A DNA stretch of 36,972 bases from Acidimicrobiia bacterium. Lineage in GTDB: Bacteria > Actinomycetota > Acidimicrobiia > IMCC26256 > PALSA-555. Each line of letters opens with the position of its first letter. Within the stretch, counting starts at the first letter, position 1. Positions 26,015 to 34,838 of the stretch are shown one piece after another. Position numbers and translations under genes: made by a program. The notes under the pieces are model-generated. The model did no database searches. It was not told where the DNA came from and was given only the letters and a program-made list of their open reading frames with translations. The stretch spans positions 1-36,972 of the forward strand of contig SHUY01000009.1 in the NCBI GenBank assembly GCA_009694435.1, read 5' to 3'.

Positions 26015-26377
26015 GTGACTGAGTTCTACCGCGAGTACTTAGCCGTGGCCGTTCTTATTGGCGCCGCGCTGGCTCTAGTTGGTCTCATGCTCGGAGTCGG
26101 AAAACTGATTCGTCCGGTGCGTCCGCAAGCCGATAAGTACATCACTTACGAAGCCGGTTCTGACCCAGTAGGCGGCTGGGGCCAGTCGAATGTTCGTTAT
26201 TACGTTTACGCGTTGTTGTTTGTGATCTTTGACGTTGAAGCAGTATTTATTTTTCCGTGGGCGGTAGGACTTGAGCCGCTCGGGATATTTGGTTTAGTTG
26301 AGATGGTGGTCTTTATTTTGATTTTGGTCTTAGGGCTAGTTTACGCGTGGCGCAAGGGGGTTTTACGGTGGGCTTAA
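26015..26377 (+). CDS. nuoA: NADH-quinone oxidoreductase-like subunit A (complex I-2)
   Basis: 120 residues, GTG start. Three helices with [15 protein letters not shown] matching the conserved acidic helix 2. At the ND3-Cys position it reads TYEAGSDP (Ala47), unlike YECG in NuoA1. First gene of the second operon; low similarity to NuoA1 shows an old divergence, not a recent duplication. Overlaps nuoB2 by ten bases. Confidence 0.94.
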   Translation: MTEFYREYLAVAVLIGAALALVGLMLGVGKLIRPVRPQADKYITYEAGSDPVGGWGQSNVRYYVYALLFVIFDVEAVFIFPWAVGLEPLGIFGLVEMVVFILILVLGLVYAWRKGVLRWA

Positions 26378-26883
26378 TCGAAAAAGGGTTAATGCCCAAA
26401 CCGCTTACGCAGTTACTTAATTACAGTCGCAAGTATTCGTTGTGGATGTTTCAGTGGGGATTAGCGTGTTGCGCCATCGAGATGGGCGCGGCGCTCGCGA
26501 GTCCGCGTTACGACATGATGCGACTAGGGGTGATTCCTTTTCCGGCCAGTCCTCGTCAGTCTGACCTAGTAGTGATTTCGGGCACGGTAACGGACAAGAT
26601 GGCGCCCGCTATCCGTCGGCTCTACGAACAAATGCCTGACCCTAAATACGTAATCTCCATGGGTGCGTGCGCTAACTGCGGCGGTCCGTATTGGGATTCG
26701 TATTCGGTTACCAAAGGGGTCGACCAGATCATTCCCGTTGATATCTACATTCCGGGTTGCCCGCCCCGCCCCGAAGCTCTATTACAAGCAGTAGTAATGC
26801 TGCAAGAAAGAATTCAGAACGAAGGCATTGGCAACGATGAGTTGGCCCAACGCTGGCGGGGGGAGAAGATCACCGTTGCCTGA
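26368..26883 (+). CDS. nuoB: NADH-quinone oxidoreductase-like subunit B (complex I-2)
   Basis: 171 residues from GTG at 26368, chosen because CAAGGGGG lies about seven bases upstream and MGLIEKGL aligns with NuoB1; an earlier in-frame ATG at 26347 is deep inside nuoA2. N2 ligands C34, C35 ([10 protein letters not shown]), C101 (GACANCGG) and C131 (GCPPRPE) are intact; C104 is an additional Cys near the cluster. This is the terminal electron carrier that reduces quinone, so complex I-2 keeps its output end. Confidence 0.96.
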   Translation: MGLIEKGLMPKPLTQLLNYSRKYSLWMFQWGLACCAIEMGAALASPRYDMMRLGVIPFPASPRQSDLVVISGTVTDKMAPAIRRLYEQMPDPKYVISMGACANCGGPYWDSYSVTKGVDQIIPVDIYIPGCPPRPEALLQAVVMLQERIQNEGIGNDELAQRWRGEKITVA

Positions 26884-27586
26884 CGAGACCACTACCCCGA
26901 CCGAGACCCCTGGCGTTGAAGAAGTGGCGGTGGTTCCGGTGTCGGCTAACGCCCAAGAGATTCTCAACCTGATTAACTCCGAACTCGGCGCTGGAGTAAT
27001 AGAAGCGATCCCGCTATTTTCTGACGTAGTAGTGCGGGTGCGCCCCGAAGCGTGGCGTCAAGCCGCCGAAGTCGCGCGCGACAAACTGGCGTGCGATTAC
27101 ATAACTTTTGTTTCGGGGATCGATTGGATGCCCGCGCCTAAAGAAGAAGGGGCCGAAGCCGACGGCGACACTTCAACTCCAGCTCAACCCACCGAAATGA
27201 CTCCGGGGGCGGCCGGAGCGGCGGGGCGGTTCCAAGTTTTCGCTCACGTGCAGTCAACCACTCGACATTGGGGAATCACCTTCAAGGCCGACCTAGACGA
27301 AAACGATCCCCACATCGAATCGTGGGTGAGTGTGTATCCCGGCGCCGACTGGCACGAGCGAGAGTGTGCGGAAATGTTTGGCTTTAAGTTCGATGGCCAT
27401 CCCAACTTGCGCCTGCTGTATCTTCCCGCTGCTTTCGAAGGGCATCCGCTGCGCAAAGATTTCCCCCTTTTAGCGCGCGTGGTAAAGCCGTGGCCCGGAA
27501 TCGTCAACGTAGAGGGAATGCCCGAGTCCGATAGTCCCGAGCCTGATTCGCCCGCGGCGGCTACTACTGAAAACCCCGGCGCATGA
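26876..27586 (+). CDS. nuoC: NADH-quinone oxidoreductase-like subunit C (complex I-2)
   Basis: 236 residues from TTG at 26876, supported by GGGGGGAGAAG (26858-26868) at eight bases; the longer in-frame reading from 26828 lies inside nuoB2. The family core is [20 protein letters not shown] and [11 protein letters not shown]. Compared with NuoC1 it has an insertion of about 30 Glu/Ala/Thr/Pro-rich residues in the middle (about residues 100-130) and Pro-rich arms at both ends. It overlaps nuoD2 by four bases. Presence of NuoC shows the hydrophilic connecting module is retained although E, F and G are missing. Confidence 0.94.
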   Translation: MPDETTTPTETPGVEEVAVVPVSANAQEILNLINSELGAGVIEAIPLFSDVVVRVRPEAWRQAAEVARDKLACDYITFVSGIDWMPAPKEEGAEADGDTSTPAQPTEMTPGAAGAAGRFQVFAHVQSTTRHWGITFKADLDENDPHIESWVSVYPGADWHERECAEMFGFKFDGHPNLRLLYLPAAFEGHPLRKDFPLLARVVKPWPGIVNVEGMPESDSPEPDSPAAATTENPGA

Positions 27587-28782
27587 GCACAACCGGCACC
27601 CCGGCAGCGGGTTCGACTTCTCCCGACTTCACTATCGACCCAGGCTCTATGCGCCACTTAGCCCAAGCGCAAGTGAACGTCGAGCTCGACACCGGCGACA
27701 TGATCTTGAATCTTGGCCCGCAACACCCCGCGACGCACGGAACTTTGCGGCTAGTGGTGCGCCTTGACGGCGAACGGGTTATTTCTGCTGACCCCATCAT
27801 TGGCTACATGCATCGGGGCTACGAAAAGATCACCGAGTTTCGTACCTACCCGCAGGTCACCACGCTGATTAACCGCATTGACTGGCTTTCTAGTTTCGCC
27901 AACGAAGTTCCGTTTGTTTCGGCGGCCGAAAAACTTATGGACATCGAGGCACCACCCCGAGCGCAATACATCCGGACGATCCTGACCGAGTTGTCTCGTA
28001 TCGCTACTTTCTTGTTGTTCTTAGGCGAGATGGGTTTGCAGGTCGGCGCCCTCACGCCCGCGTTTTACGGTTTCCGCGACCGCGAGCACATCCTTAATCT
28101 CATTGAATCAGCCACGGGTGGGCGTTTTCATCCCAACTTCAACCGCATCGGTGGGCTCAAAGATGATTTACCCTGGGGTTGGTTGGCCGAGGCTCGTTCG
28201 GCCATGCAGGTCGTGTTCGACGCGTGCGACACCTTCGAAAATCTTGTGCTCGGAAACGAAATCTTCGCCGCGCGCTGTAAGGGCATCGGAATTATCCCGG
28301 CCAAACTCGGCGTCGCTTACGGCGTGTCGGGTTCTAACTTGCGCGCGTCGGGGGTCGACTGGGACCTACGCCGAGACGGCGACCCCTACCTCGTCTATCC
28401 CGAACTTGATTTCAAAGTCTGGACCCATCCCGACGGCGATTCGTTTTCTCGCTACTTCGTGCGGCTACAAGAAACGCGTGAGTCGGCGCGCATGGTGCTG
28501 CAGTGTCTTGACGCGATTCCCGCCGGACCGGTAATGACCAAGGTGCCCCTCATCATCAAGGTCCCCGCAGGCGAGGTTTGGGTCGAGAACGAAAACCCGC
28601 TAGGCCAAATGGGCTACTACGTGGTATCCAAGGGGGGCACCGGCCCGTTCCGAGTCAAGATTCGCTCGGCGTCCTTTAGCAATATTTCGATCTTGCCGTG
28701 GTTATTACAGGGGGTTTATGTCCCTGACGTCGTAACTATTTTGGCCGGGCTGTACTTTATTTTGGGCGACATCGACCGATGA
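27583..28782 (+). CDS. nuoD: NADH-quinone oxidoreductase-like subunit D (complex I-2)
   Basis: 399 residues, 49 kDa-type quinone-pocket subunit. GPQHPATHG supplies both conserved His residues. Arg78 in YMHRGYEK corresponds to mammalian NDUFS2 Arg85, the site methylated by NDUFAF7; NuoD1 has Thr there. At the quinone headgroup Tyr (Thermus Tyr87) it reads NRIDWLS with Trp101 (codon TGG at 27883-27885). The C-terminus ends in GDIDR. These differences suggest altered quinone binding or tuning rather than loss of function, since all other blocks are intact. Confidence 0.96.
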   Translation: MSTTGTPAAGSTSPDFTIDPGSMRHLAQAQVNVELDTGDMILNLGPQHPATHGTLRLVVRLDGERVISADPIIGYMHRGYEKITEFRTYPQVTTLINRIDWLSSFANEVPFVSAAEKLMDIEAPPRAQYIRTILTELSRIATFLLFLGEMGLQVGALTPAFYGFRDREHILNLIESATGGRFHPNFNRIGGLKDDLPWGWLAEARSAMQVVFDACDTFENLVLGNEIFAARCKGIGIIPAKLGVAYGVSGSNLRASGVDWDLRRDGDPYLVYPELDFKVWTHPDGDSFSRYFVRLQETRESARMVLQCLDAIPAGPVMTKVPLIIKVPAGEVWVENENPLGQMGYYVVSKGGTGPFRVKIRSASFSNISILPWLLQGVYVPDVVTILAGLYFILGDIDR

Positions 28783-28793
28783 TGGTGGGCTAG

Positions 28794-29831
28794 ATGGACT
28801 CCTCAATGATGTTGGCCTTAGAAATCGGTTGGGGCACAACGCTGGCGATTAAGACCTTGGTGGTGCTCACCATTATTCCTTTGGGCGCGCTGATTTTGGG
28901 CTACACGTTTTTGCTCAAGATGATGAGCCACATGCAGAGTCGGTTGGGGCCGATGGATCCGGGCGGCTTTCACGGCTGGTTCCAGTTGGTGGGTGACGGA
29001 CTTAAGTTTTTACAAAAAGAAGACATCATGCCCGCCCAAGCCGACCGAAAAGTTTTCGCTATGGCCCCCGCGGTGGTGGTGCTTTCAACCTTTCTCATTT
29101 TTGCCGTCATACCGATGGGTCCAGATTTAGTAGTTGAAAATCTTGATGTTGGTATTTTTTATGCGTTAGCGGTATCGAGTCTTTCGGTCGTGGGCGTATT
29201 AATGGCCGGCTGGTCGAGCGCTAATAAGTTTGCCCTCCTTAGCGCGCTGCGTTCGGCCGCTCAGCTAATCGCTTACGAGTTGCCGTTGTTGTTGGCTACG
29301 GTTGGAGTGATCATTCAGGCGGGAACACTCAACTTGCAAGAGATTGTTTTGGCTCAGCAAAATGGCGCCATTTTCGGCTGGAGCGGGATTGGTGACCCGT
29401 TCATCCTCACGCAATTTGTCGGTTTCACTCTTTTCTTGGTCGCGGCGCAAGCCGAATTGTCGCAAACTCCCTTCGACATGCCGGTGGCGGAAAGCGAACT
29501 GGTATCGGGCTACATGGTCGAATACACCGGTTTTCGGTTCCTGTTCTTTTTCATTGGCGAGTTCGGAACCGCTTTCGCCTTTGCCGCCATCGCGGCCACC
29601 TTATTCTTGGGCGGTTGGTCGATACCGGGGGTGACGGGCGATATGGCCAATATCCTCGGCCCGTTTGTACTCTTCGCCAAACTCATGGCGGTGGCCTTCT
29701 TGATGTTTTGGGTGCGCTTTACTTATCCTCGGTTGCGAGAAGATCAACTCCAATCGTTGGCCTGGAAAGTTCTGATTCCGATCGGCTTAATAAATATTTT
29801 AATTACCGGAATTCTTAAGGTGGCGATCTAA
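28794..29831 (+). CDS. nuoH: NADH-quinone oxidoreductase-like subunit H (complex I-2)
   Basis: 345 residues, close to the family norm. [18 protein letters not shown] replaces the usual QNRIGP loop, and [20 protein letters not shown] is the conserved acidic loop at the quinone entry. ATG at 28794 was chosen with GGTGGG just upstream; ATGs at 28806 and 28809 are alternatives. Overlaps nuoI2 by one base (TAATG). NuoD is followed directly by NuoH, so nuoEFG are missing by gene content, not by frameshift. Confidence 0.96.
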   Translation: MDSSMMLALEIGWGTTLAIKTLVVLTIIPLGALILGYTFLLKMMSHMQSRLGPMDPGGFHGWFQLVGDGLKFLQKEDIMPAQADRKVFAMAPAVVVLSTFLIFAVIPMGPDLVVENLDVGIFYALAVSSLSVVGVLMAGWSSANKFALLSALRSAAQLIAYELPLLLATVGVIIQAGTLNLQEIVLAQQNGAIFGWSGIGDPFILTQFVGFTLFLVAAQAELSQTPFDMPVAESELVSGYMVEYTGFRFLFFFIGEFGTAFAFAAIAATLFLGGWSIPGVTGDMANILGPFVLFAKLMAVAFLMFWVRFTYPRLREDQLQSLAWKVLIPIGLINILITGILKVAI

Positions 29832-30322
29832 TGGCTAAACCTAAGATCCCGGGTCTTTTAGTCGGTCTTGGCATCACCTTTAAGACCATGCTCAAACCGG
29901 CAGTGACGGTGCAGTATCCGCACGAAAAAGAAATCCCCGCCCCGCGCGCTCGAGGGGTTATTGCCCTCAAAGAAGAAAACTGCACGGTTTGTATGTTGTG
30001 CGCTCGTCAGTGCCCCGACTGGTGCATTTACATTGAAGGGCATAAAGAAAAGCGTCCACCTCGGCGCGAAGGGGGGCGAGAGCGCTCGGTTAGCGTGCTC
30101 GATCGTTTCGATATCGACTACTCCCTTTGCATGTACTGCGGAATTTGCGTTGAAGTATGTCCGTTCGATGCCTTGTTCTGGTCGCCCGAGTACGAATATT
30201 CCGAGAACCGCATCGGAGAGTTGTTGCACGATAAGCAAAAACTCGGCGAATGGATGGCTACGGTGCCGCCGCGTGAACCGCTCGAAATTGGCGCCGAGCC
30301 GGGCAAGGCGGCCAAGAAATGA
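29831..30322 (+). CDS. nuoI: NADH-quinone oxidoreductase-like subunit I, 2x[4Fe-4S] (complex I-2)
   Basis: 163 residues. Clusters are held by C51, C54, C57, C61 ([12 protein letters not shown]) and C100, C103, C106, C110 ([12 protein letters not shown]). As there is no NuoG in this operon, NuoI2 is the outermost Fe-S subunit and the probable docking point for a low-potential donor such as ferredoxin, as in photosynthetic NDH-1. A basic insertion [14 protein letters not shown] between the cluster motifs (about 72-85) could form part of an acidic-ferredoxin docking face; that is inference. Confidence 0.96.
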   Translation: MAKPKIPGLLVGLGITFKTMLKPAVTVQYPHEKEIPAPRARGVIALKEENCTVCMLCARQCPDWCIYIEGHKEKRPPRREGGRERSVSVLDRFDIDYSLCMYCGICVEVCPFDALFWSPEYEYSENRIGELLHDKQKLGEWMATVPPREPLEIGAEPGKAAKK

Positions 30323-30350
30323 CGTTTAATCATAAAGGTGGGCGGCGCTG

Positions 30351-30857
30351 ATGTGGGGGCAGCAGGTGGTGTTTTGGCTGCTGGCCATTGCCATGGGGGC
30401 AGCCGCGATTGGCGTAGTGCGCAGTCGCGATGTGGTGCATTCGGTTTTATTTTTGGTGGTGGTGCTAGCCGGAGCGGCCGCGCAGTACATATTGTTGGCC
30501 GCCGAGTTCGTCGCCTGGGTACAGGTATTGATTTATATCGGTGCGGTAGTGGTGCTGTTCTTGTTCGGAGTAATGCTCACGCGTTCACCTATGGGGCACG
30601 ATTCAAATCGACTCGACAACGATCAACGCTGGGCCGCCGGAGTCGTCGCGTTGTTGATCTTTGGAGTTTTGACCGCGCTGTTGGTCGATGCTTTTGGCGG
30701 CCAGCAGATCAATTTCGGCCCCGAACTAGTCGCCCAGGGTAGCCCCCAAGCCATCGGCAGCGATCTGTTTCGCACTTTTATTGTGCCTTTCGAAGTGGTT
30801 TCGATGCTCTTGCTGGCGGCATTAGTCGGTGCGGTTGTTATGGCGCGAAAGGATTAG
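30351..30857 (+). CDS. nuoJ: NADH-quinone oxidoreductase-like subunit J (complex I-2)
   Basis: 168 residues, ND6-type. The helix 3 segment VQVLIYIGAVVVLFLFGVML is conserved. Start ATG at 30351 follows AAAGGTGGG after about nine bases; 28 bases separate it from nuoI2, one of the larger gaps in this operon. nuoK2 follows after three bases. Confidence 0.95.
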   Translation: MWGQQVVFWLLAIAMGAAAIGVVRSRDVVHSVLFLVVVLAGAAAQYILLAAEFVAWVQVLIYIGAVVVLFLFGVMLTRSPMGHDSNRLDNDQRWAAGVVALLIFGVLTALLVDAFGGQQINFGPELVAQGSPQAIGSDLFRTFIVPFEVVSMLLLAALVGAVVMARKD

Positions 30858-30860
30858 TCG

Positions 30861-31160
30861 GTGGAACTTAATCAGTTTCTCATTCTGAGCGCATTTATTT
30901 TTGCCGTGGGGGTTTACGGTGTGCTCGCTCGCCGCAACGGAGTCTTGGTGCTGATGAGCGTAGAACTCATGCTCAACGCGGTAAACCTAAATCTCATCGC
31001 CTTTTCGGCCTTTAACCAAAATATCAACGGCCAGATTTTCGCCTTATTCATCATTGCGGTCGCCGCGGCCGAAGTGGGCGTGGGGCTGGCCATTATCTTG
31101 CTGATCTACCGAAATCTCCGCAGTCCCGACCTCGACCAAGTCGAACAGTTGAAGGGCTGA
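30861..31160 (+). CDS. nuoK: NADH-quinone oxidoreductase-like subunit K (complex I-2)
   Basis: 99 residues, ND4L-type. GTG start with AAAGGA about nine bases upstream, inside the end of nuoJ2. Both channel Glu residues are present, in [17 protein letters not shown] and AVAAAEVGVGLAI. Nearly identical in these helices to NuoK1 although the rest diverges. Confidence 0.96.
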   Translation: MELNQFLILSAFIFAVGVYGVLARRNGVLVLMSVELMLNAVNLNLIAFSAFNQNINGQIFALFIIAVAAAEVGVGLAIILLIYRNLRSPDLDQVEQLKG

Positions 31161-31161
31161 C

Positions 31162-33228
31162 GTGATGCTGAATTCCGTTTGGATTATTCCCGCCTTGCCC
31201 GCGCTTTCGTTTGTACTCGTTCTATTTTTCGGCAAGCGTCTGCCTAAACGAGGAGCCGAGATCGCTATTACTGCGGTCGCCGCTTCGTTCATCGCCTCGT
31301 GCTGGGCGGCGGTGGAGTGGATAGATCGAGTTAACGCCGCCGAACACGGGGCAAGCATCGGTGCATTTTTCGGCAAGTCGGTGATGTTCAGCGGCGAAGG
31401 TGGCGCGGCGGTGGAGCCAGTTGTTAATTCGGTGACTTGGTGGCAAAACGGCGGCATTGATTTTGGCGTCGGAACTTACGTCGACGGTTTAACGGTGATG
31501 ATGATGTTCGTCGTCACGCTGATTTCTTTATTGGTGCACATCTATTCAACCGGTTACATGCACGACGATCGCCGTTACACCTGGTACTACGCCGGTTTGT
31601 CGCTTTTTACCGCGTCAATGCTCACGCTGGTGGTGTCGGCGGGCACTCTGCAAATGCTTGTCGGCTGGGAGCTCGTCGGGCTGTGTTCGTTTATGTTGAT
31701 CGGCTTTTGGTGGGAAGAGCGGGAAAACTCTCGGGCCGCGATCAAGGCGTTCCTCATGACTCGCACGGGGGACATCGGCTTGATGATCGGTATCATCGTT
31801 TTGTTCTTTGCCGTGGGTTCGTTCGATATTGCTAAAACCAACGCTTACGCGCTTAACGGCGCCAGCCACCACGACATCTTGTTAGTGGCGTCGGTGTGTC
31901 TGCTCATCGGGATTATGGGCAAGAGCGGACAATTCCCACTCCACACCTGGCTGCCCGACGCAATGGCCGGTCCCACCCCAGTGTCAGCTTTGATTCACGC
32001 CGCCACCATGGTGGTGGCGGGAGTTTATTTAGGGGCGCGGCTTTACCCCGTTTTTTACGAAGGTTTCTCAATCTTCAACGGTGGCATCAACATGATGGCC
32101 TTAGTGGGGGGAATAACTATCTTGGTGGGGGCATCGTTGGCGTTTGTTCAACGCGACATCAAGAAAGTTTTGGCCTATTCAACTATTAGCCAACTCGGTT
32201 ACATGATTTTGGCCTTAGGCGTAGGTGCGTGGGTCGCGGCAGTATTTCACTTGTTTACTCACGCCATATTCAAGGCGCTGTTATTCCTCGGCGCGGGATC
32301 GGTAAGTCACGGTGGCACCCACCACAGTTTCGACATGCGCGAAATGGGCGGCCTGCGCAAAAAAATGCCCATCACTTTTTGGACATTCATAATCGGCTCG
32401 TTGGCTTTAGCGGGTATTTTCCCGTTGGCCGGATTCTGGTCGAAAGATGAGATTTTGGTTAATGCCGGCAGTAATGGGTTCGAGCTGTTCTTGGTCGTGG
32501 GCTTGGCGGGAGCATTTTTGACTGCGGCCTACATGACTCGCTGCGTATATTTAACTTTCTTCGGTGAATATCGAGGCCACCACCACCCCCACGAGTCCGA
32601 GCGCAGCATTACTACTCCGCTCGTAATTCTCGCCGGCCTCACCATCGTGGCTGGTTTGATCAATGCCGCCCCCCTCGGCATCGAGAAGTTCACCGAATGG
32701 GTTGAGCCCACCACTAATTTCCCCGACCTCGTGCACGCCGAGTTTGATGCGCCCCTGGCTATTATTTCGGTTTCTATTGCGTTATTTGCCATTGGTGTCA
32801 TGTCGTACTTCTTATTCCGACGGGAAGAGTCTTCGGCGTTAAAGGGGCTCACGCAACGCAATCGCTTGGCTCGCACCGGGTACACCTTGCTTGAGCGTAA
32901 GTACTACATCGACTACCTCTACGAAAACATCATCGTCGAAGGAATCCGCGAGCCCATTGCTCGGGCTATGTACTGGGTGAATCAAAATGTCATCGATGCA
33001 TTAGTGAACTTAGTAGGACGCTCCGCCGTTCGAGTGGGGCGTTTCGCCTACGAAAATATCGACCAAAAGGGCATTGACCGAGCCATTAATGCCAGCGCAG
33101 CCGAGTTTGGTGTGGCGGGGGGAGAGTTGCAACGAATTCAGTCGGGTTCGGTGCAGCGCTACGCCTTGTACATCTTTGCCGCGGTCGGGGCAATAAGTGT
33201 GGCGTTGTTTGTTTTGAGTGTGGCGTAA
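31162..33228 (+). CDS. nuoL: NADH-quinone oxidoreductase-like subunit L (complex I-2)
   Basis: 688 residues. GTG at 31162 is followed immediately by ATG at 31165, either of which may start. Key sites are intact: Glu in GWELVGLCSFMLIGFWW, Lys in GIMGKSGQFPLHTWLPDAM, HAATMVVAGVYL and DIKKVLAYSTISQLGYM. A His-rich cytosolic loop (HHHPHESE, about 473-480) replaces the long acidic loop of NuoL1. The C-terminal lateral helix region is present, so the distal pump is complete and complex I-2 should pump protons. A 58-base gap to nuoM2 contains GGGAGGG (33269-33275). Confidence 0.96.
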   Translation: MMLNSVWIIPALPALSFVLVLFFGKRLPKRGAEIAITAVAASFIASCWAAVEWIDRVNAAEHGASIGAFFGKSVMFSGEGGAAVEPVVNSVTWWQNGGIDFGVGTYVDGLTVMMMFVVTLISLLVHIYSTGYMHDDRRYTWYYAGLSLFTASMLTLVVSAGTLQMLVGWELVGLCSFMLIGFWWEERENSRAAIKAFLMTRTGDIGLMIGIIVLFFAVGSFDIAKTNAYALNGASHHDILLVASVCLLIGIMGKSGQFPLHTWLPDAMAGPTPVSALIHAATMVVAGVYLGARLYPVFYEGFSIFNGGINMMALVGGITILVGASLAFVQRDIKKVLAYSTISQLGYMILALGVGAWVAAVFHLFTHAIFKALLFLGAGSVSHGGTHHSFDMREMGGLRKKMPITFWTFIIGSLALAGIFPLAGFWSKDEILVNAGSNGFELFLVVGLAGAFLTAAYMTRCVYLTFFGEYRGHHHPHESERSITTPLVILAGLTIVAGLINAAPLGIEKFTEWVEPTTNFPDLVHAEFDAPLAIISVSIALFAIGVMSYFLFRREESSALKGLTQRNRLARTGYTLLERKYYIDYLYENIIVEGIREPIARAMYWVNQNVIDALVNLVGRSAVRVGRFAYENIDQKGIDRAINASAAEFGVAGGELQRIQSGSVQRYALYIFAAVGAISVALFVLSVA

Positions 33229-33286
33229 CCGTGAACAGAATCTTTACCAAAGTGAGGTTTGATCAAATGGGAGGGACACGATAGCG

Positions 33287-34831
33287 ATGACATTATTTGA
33301 CGAATGGGCCTTAACGCTGGCGGTCTTTTTGCCGTTAGTAGGAATGGCGCTCGTTTTGCTGATACCGCGTGGGCAAGAGACTGCGGTCAAGGCGGTAGCG
33401 CTAATCACATCACTGGTCACTCTGGGAGTAGGGGTGGGCATTCTTACTCAGTTCAACTACGGCAAAGCCCGCGCGCTGCAGTTCTCGGTTAATGAGTCGT
33501 GGATTGATGTCATCAACAGCCGGTTCCACTTAGGCATTGACGGCATTTCGTTGCCGTTGTTGATTTTGTCGATGCTTATTGTTCCGCTTTGCATCATTTA
33601 TTCGTGGAACCATTTCCCCGAGCCCCATAACCCCAAAGCGTTCTTGGCTCTGATCTTGTTGCTTGAAGTCGGAATGAACGGGACATTCGTGTCGCAAGAC
33701 CTCATCTTGTTCTTCATCTTCTTCGAGGTCGTATTGCTACCGATGTTCTTCATGATCGGCGTGTGGGGCGGCCCCAATCGTGAATACGCTTCAATCAAGT
33801 TCTTCTTGTTCACTTTGTTTGGTTCGGCGCTTATGTTGGTGGCGTTCTTAGCGCTGTTCTTTACCTCGAAAGAAGCAACCTTCGATATGGTCAGGCTGGC
33901 CCAATTCGGTGGTAGCGGTATTGACCACACCACCCAGCTGCTTATTTTTGCGGGATTGTTCCTTGGGTTTGCCATCAAAGTTCCGATGTTCCCGTTCCAT
34001 ACGTGGTTACCCGATGCCCATACCGAGGCCCCAACCGTTGGTTCGGTTCTACTGGCCGCGGTGTTGCTGAAACTCGGCACCTACGGTTTCATTCGCATCG
34101 CGTTGCCGATTTTGCCCGACGCGGCCGAGGCGTGGGCGCCGTGGATTGGTTTGCTTGCGGTCATCGGAATTATTTATGGCGCGCTCTGTTGTTTGGCTCA
34201 GCGCGATATGAAACGATTGATCGCGTTTTCGTCGGTGTCGCACATGGGATTTGTGATGCTCGGCATCGCCACGTTGACCAGTTTTGGAATCAACGCCGCC
34301 GTATTCGGAATGGTGGCTCACGGACTCATCACCGGAATGCTCTTCTTCGTCGCCGGCTCGGTGGGCGAGCGCTACCACACGCGCGAGATGGGTCGATTAG
34401 GCGGTCTGCTTACTCAAGCCCCCAAGTTGGGCTGGATACTGGGCTTTTCGGCTATGGCTTCGTTGGGCTTGCCCGGTCTGGCCGGTTTCTGGGGTGAGTT
34501 CCCCGCCATTTTGGCCGCCTACGAACCCGCGAATTTGGCTAACGGTTTGTTCGGTACCAGCAATCTCGTAACCTTCCGTTCGTTCATGATCGTGGCCGCC
34601 ATCGGAACGGTTTTGGCCGCCGGCTATCTGTTGTGGATGTTGCAGCGAGTGGCTTTCGGTAAACCTAAGCCCGAGTTTGAGGCGACCCACATTCACGATG
34701 TTCACGCTTCGGAATGGATTGCTTGGACTCCGATCTTGGTGTTGATTGTGGTTCTCGGTATTTTCCCCGGTCTCCTGTTTTCGATCACCGACGGAGCGGC
34801 CAGTTCGTTAACGAAGGTATTCGGGGGTTAG
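33287..34831 (+). CDS. nuoM: NADH-quinone oxidoreductase-like subunit M (complex I-2)
   Basis: 514 residues. Helix 5 Glu in FFEVVLLPMFFMIGVWGG, helix 7 Lys in FAIKVPMFPFHTWLPDAHTEAPT and DMKRLIAFSSVSHMGFVMLG are intact. HIHDVHASEW near the C-terminus is a small His-rich cytosolic loop. Seven bases separate it from nuoN2. Confidence 0.96.
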   Translation: MTLFDEWALTLAVFLPLVGMALVLLIPRGQETAVKAVALITSLVTLGVGVGILTQFNYGKARALQFSVNESWIDVINSRFHLGIDGISLPLLILSMLIVPLCIIYSWNHFPEPHNPKAFLALILLLEVGMNGTFVSQDLILFFIFFEVVLLPMFFMIGVWGGPNREYASIKFFLFTLFGSALMLVAFLALFFTSKEATFDMVRLAQFGGSGIDHTTQLLIFAGLFLGFAIKVPMFPFHTWLPDAHTEAPTVGSVLLAAVLLKLGTYGFIRIALPILPDAAEAWAPWIGLLAVIGIIYGALCCLAQRDMKRLIAFSSVSHMGFVMLGIATLTSFGINAAVFGMVAHGLITGMLFFVAGSVGERYHTREMGRLGGLLTQAPKLGWILGFSAMASLGLPGLAGFWGEFPAILAAYEPANLANGLFGTSNLVTFRSFMIVAAIGTVLAAGYLLWMLQRVAFGKPKPEFEATHIHDVHASEWIAWTPILVLIVVLGIFPGLLFSITDGAASSLTKVFGG

Positions 34832-34838
34832 TCACGCC

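Noticed and set aside
28783-28793. Degenerate nuoEFG remnants between nuoD2 and nuoH2
   Set aside because: Only 11 bases separate the genes, so nothing of nuoEFG remains; no remnants were seen elsewhere in the second operon.
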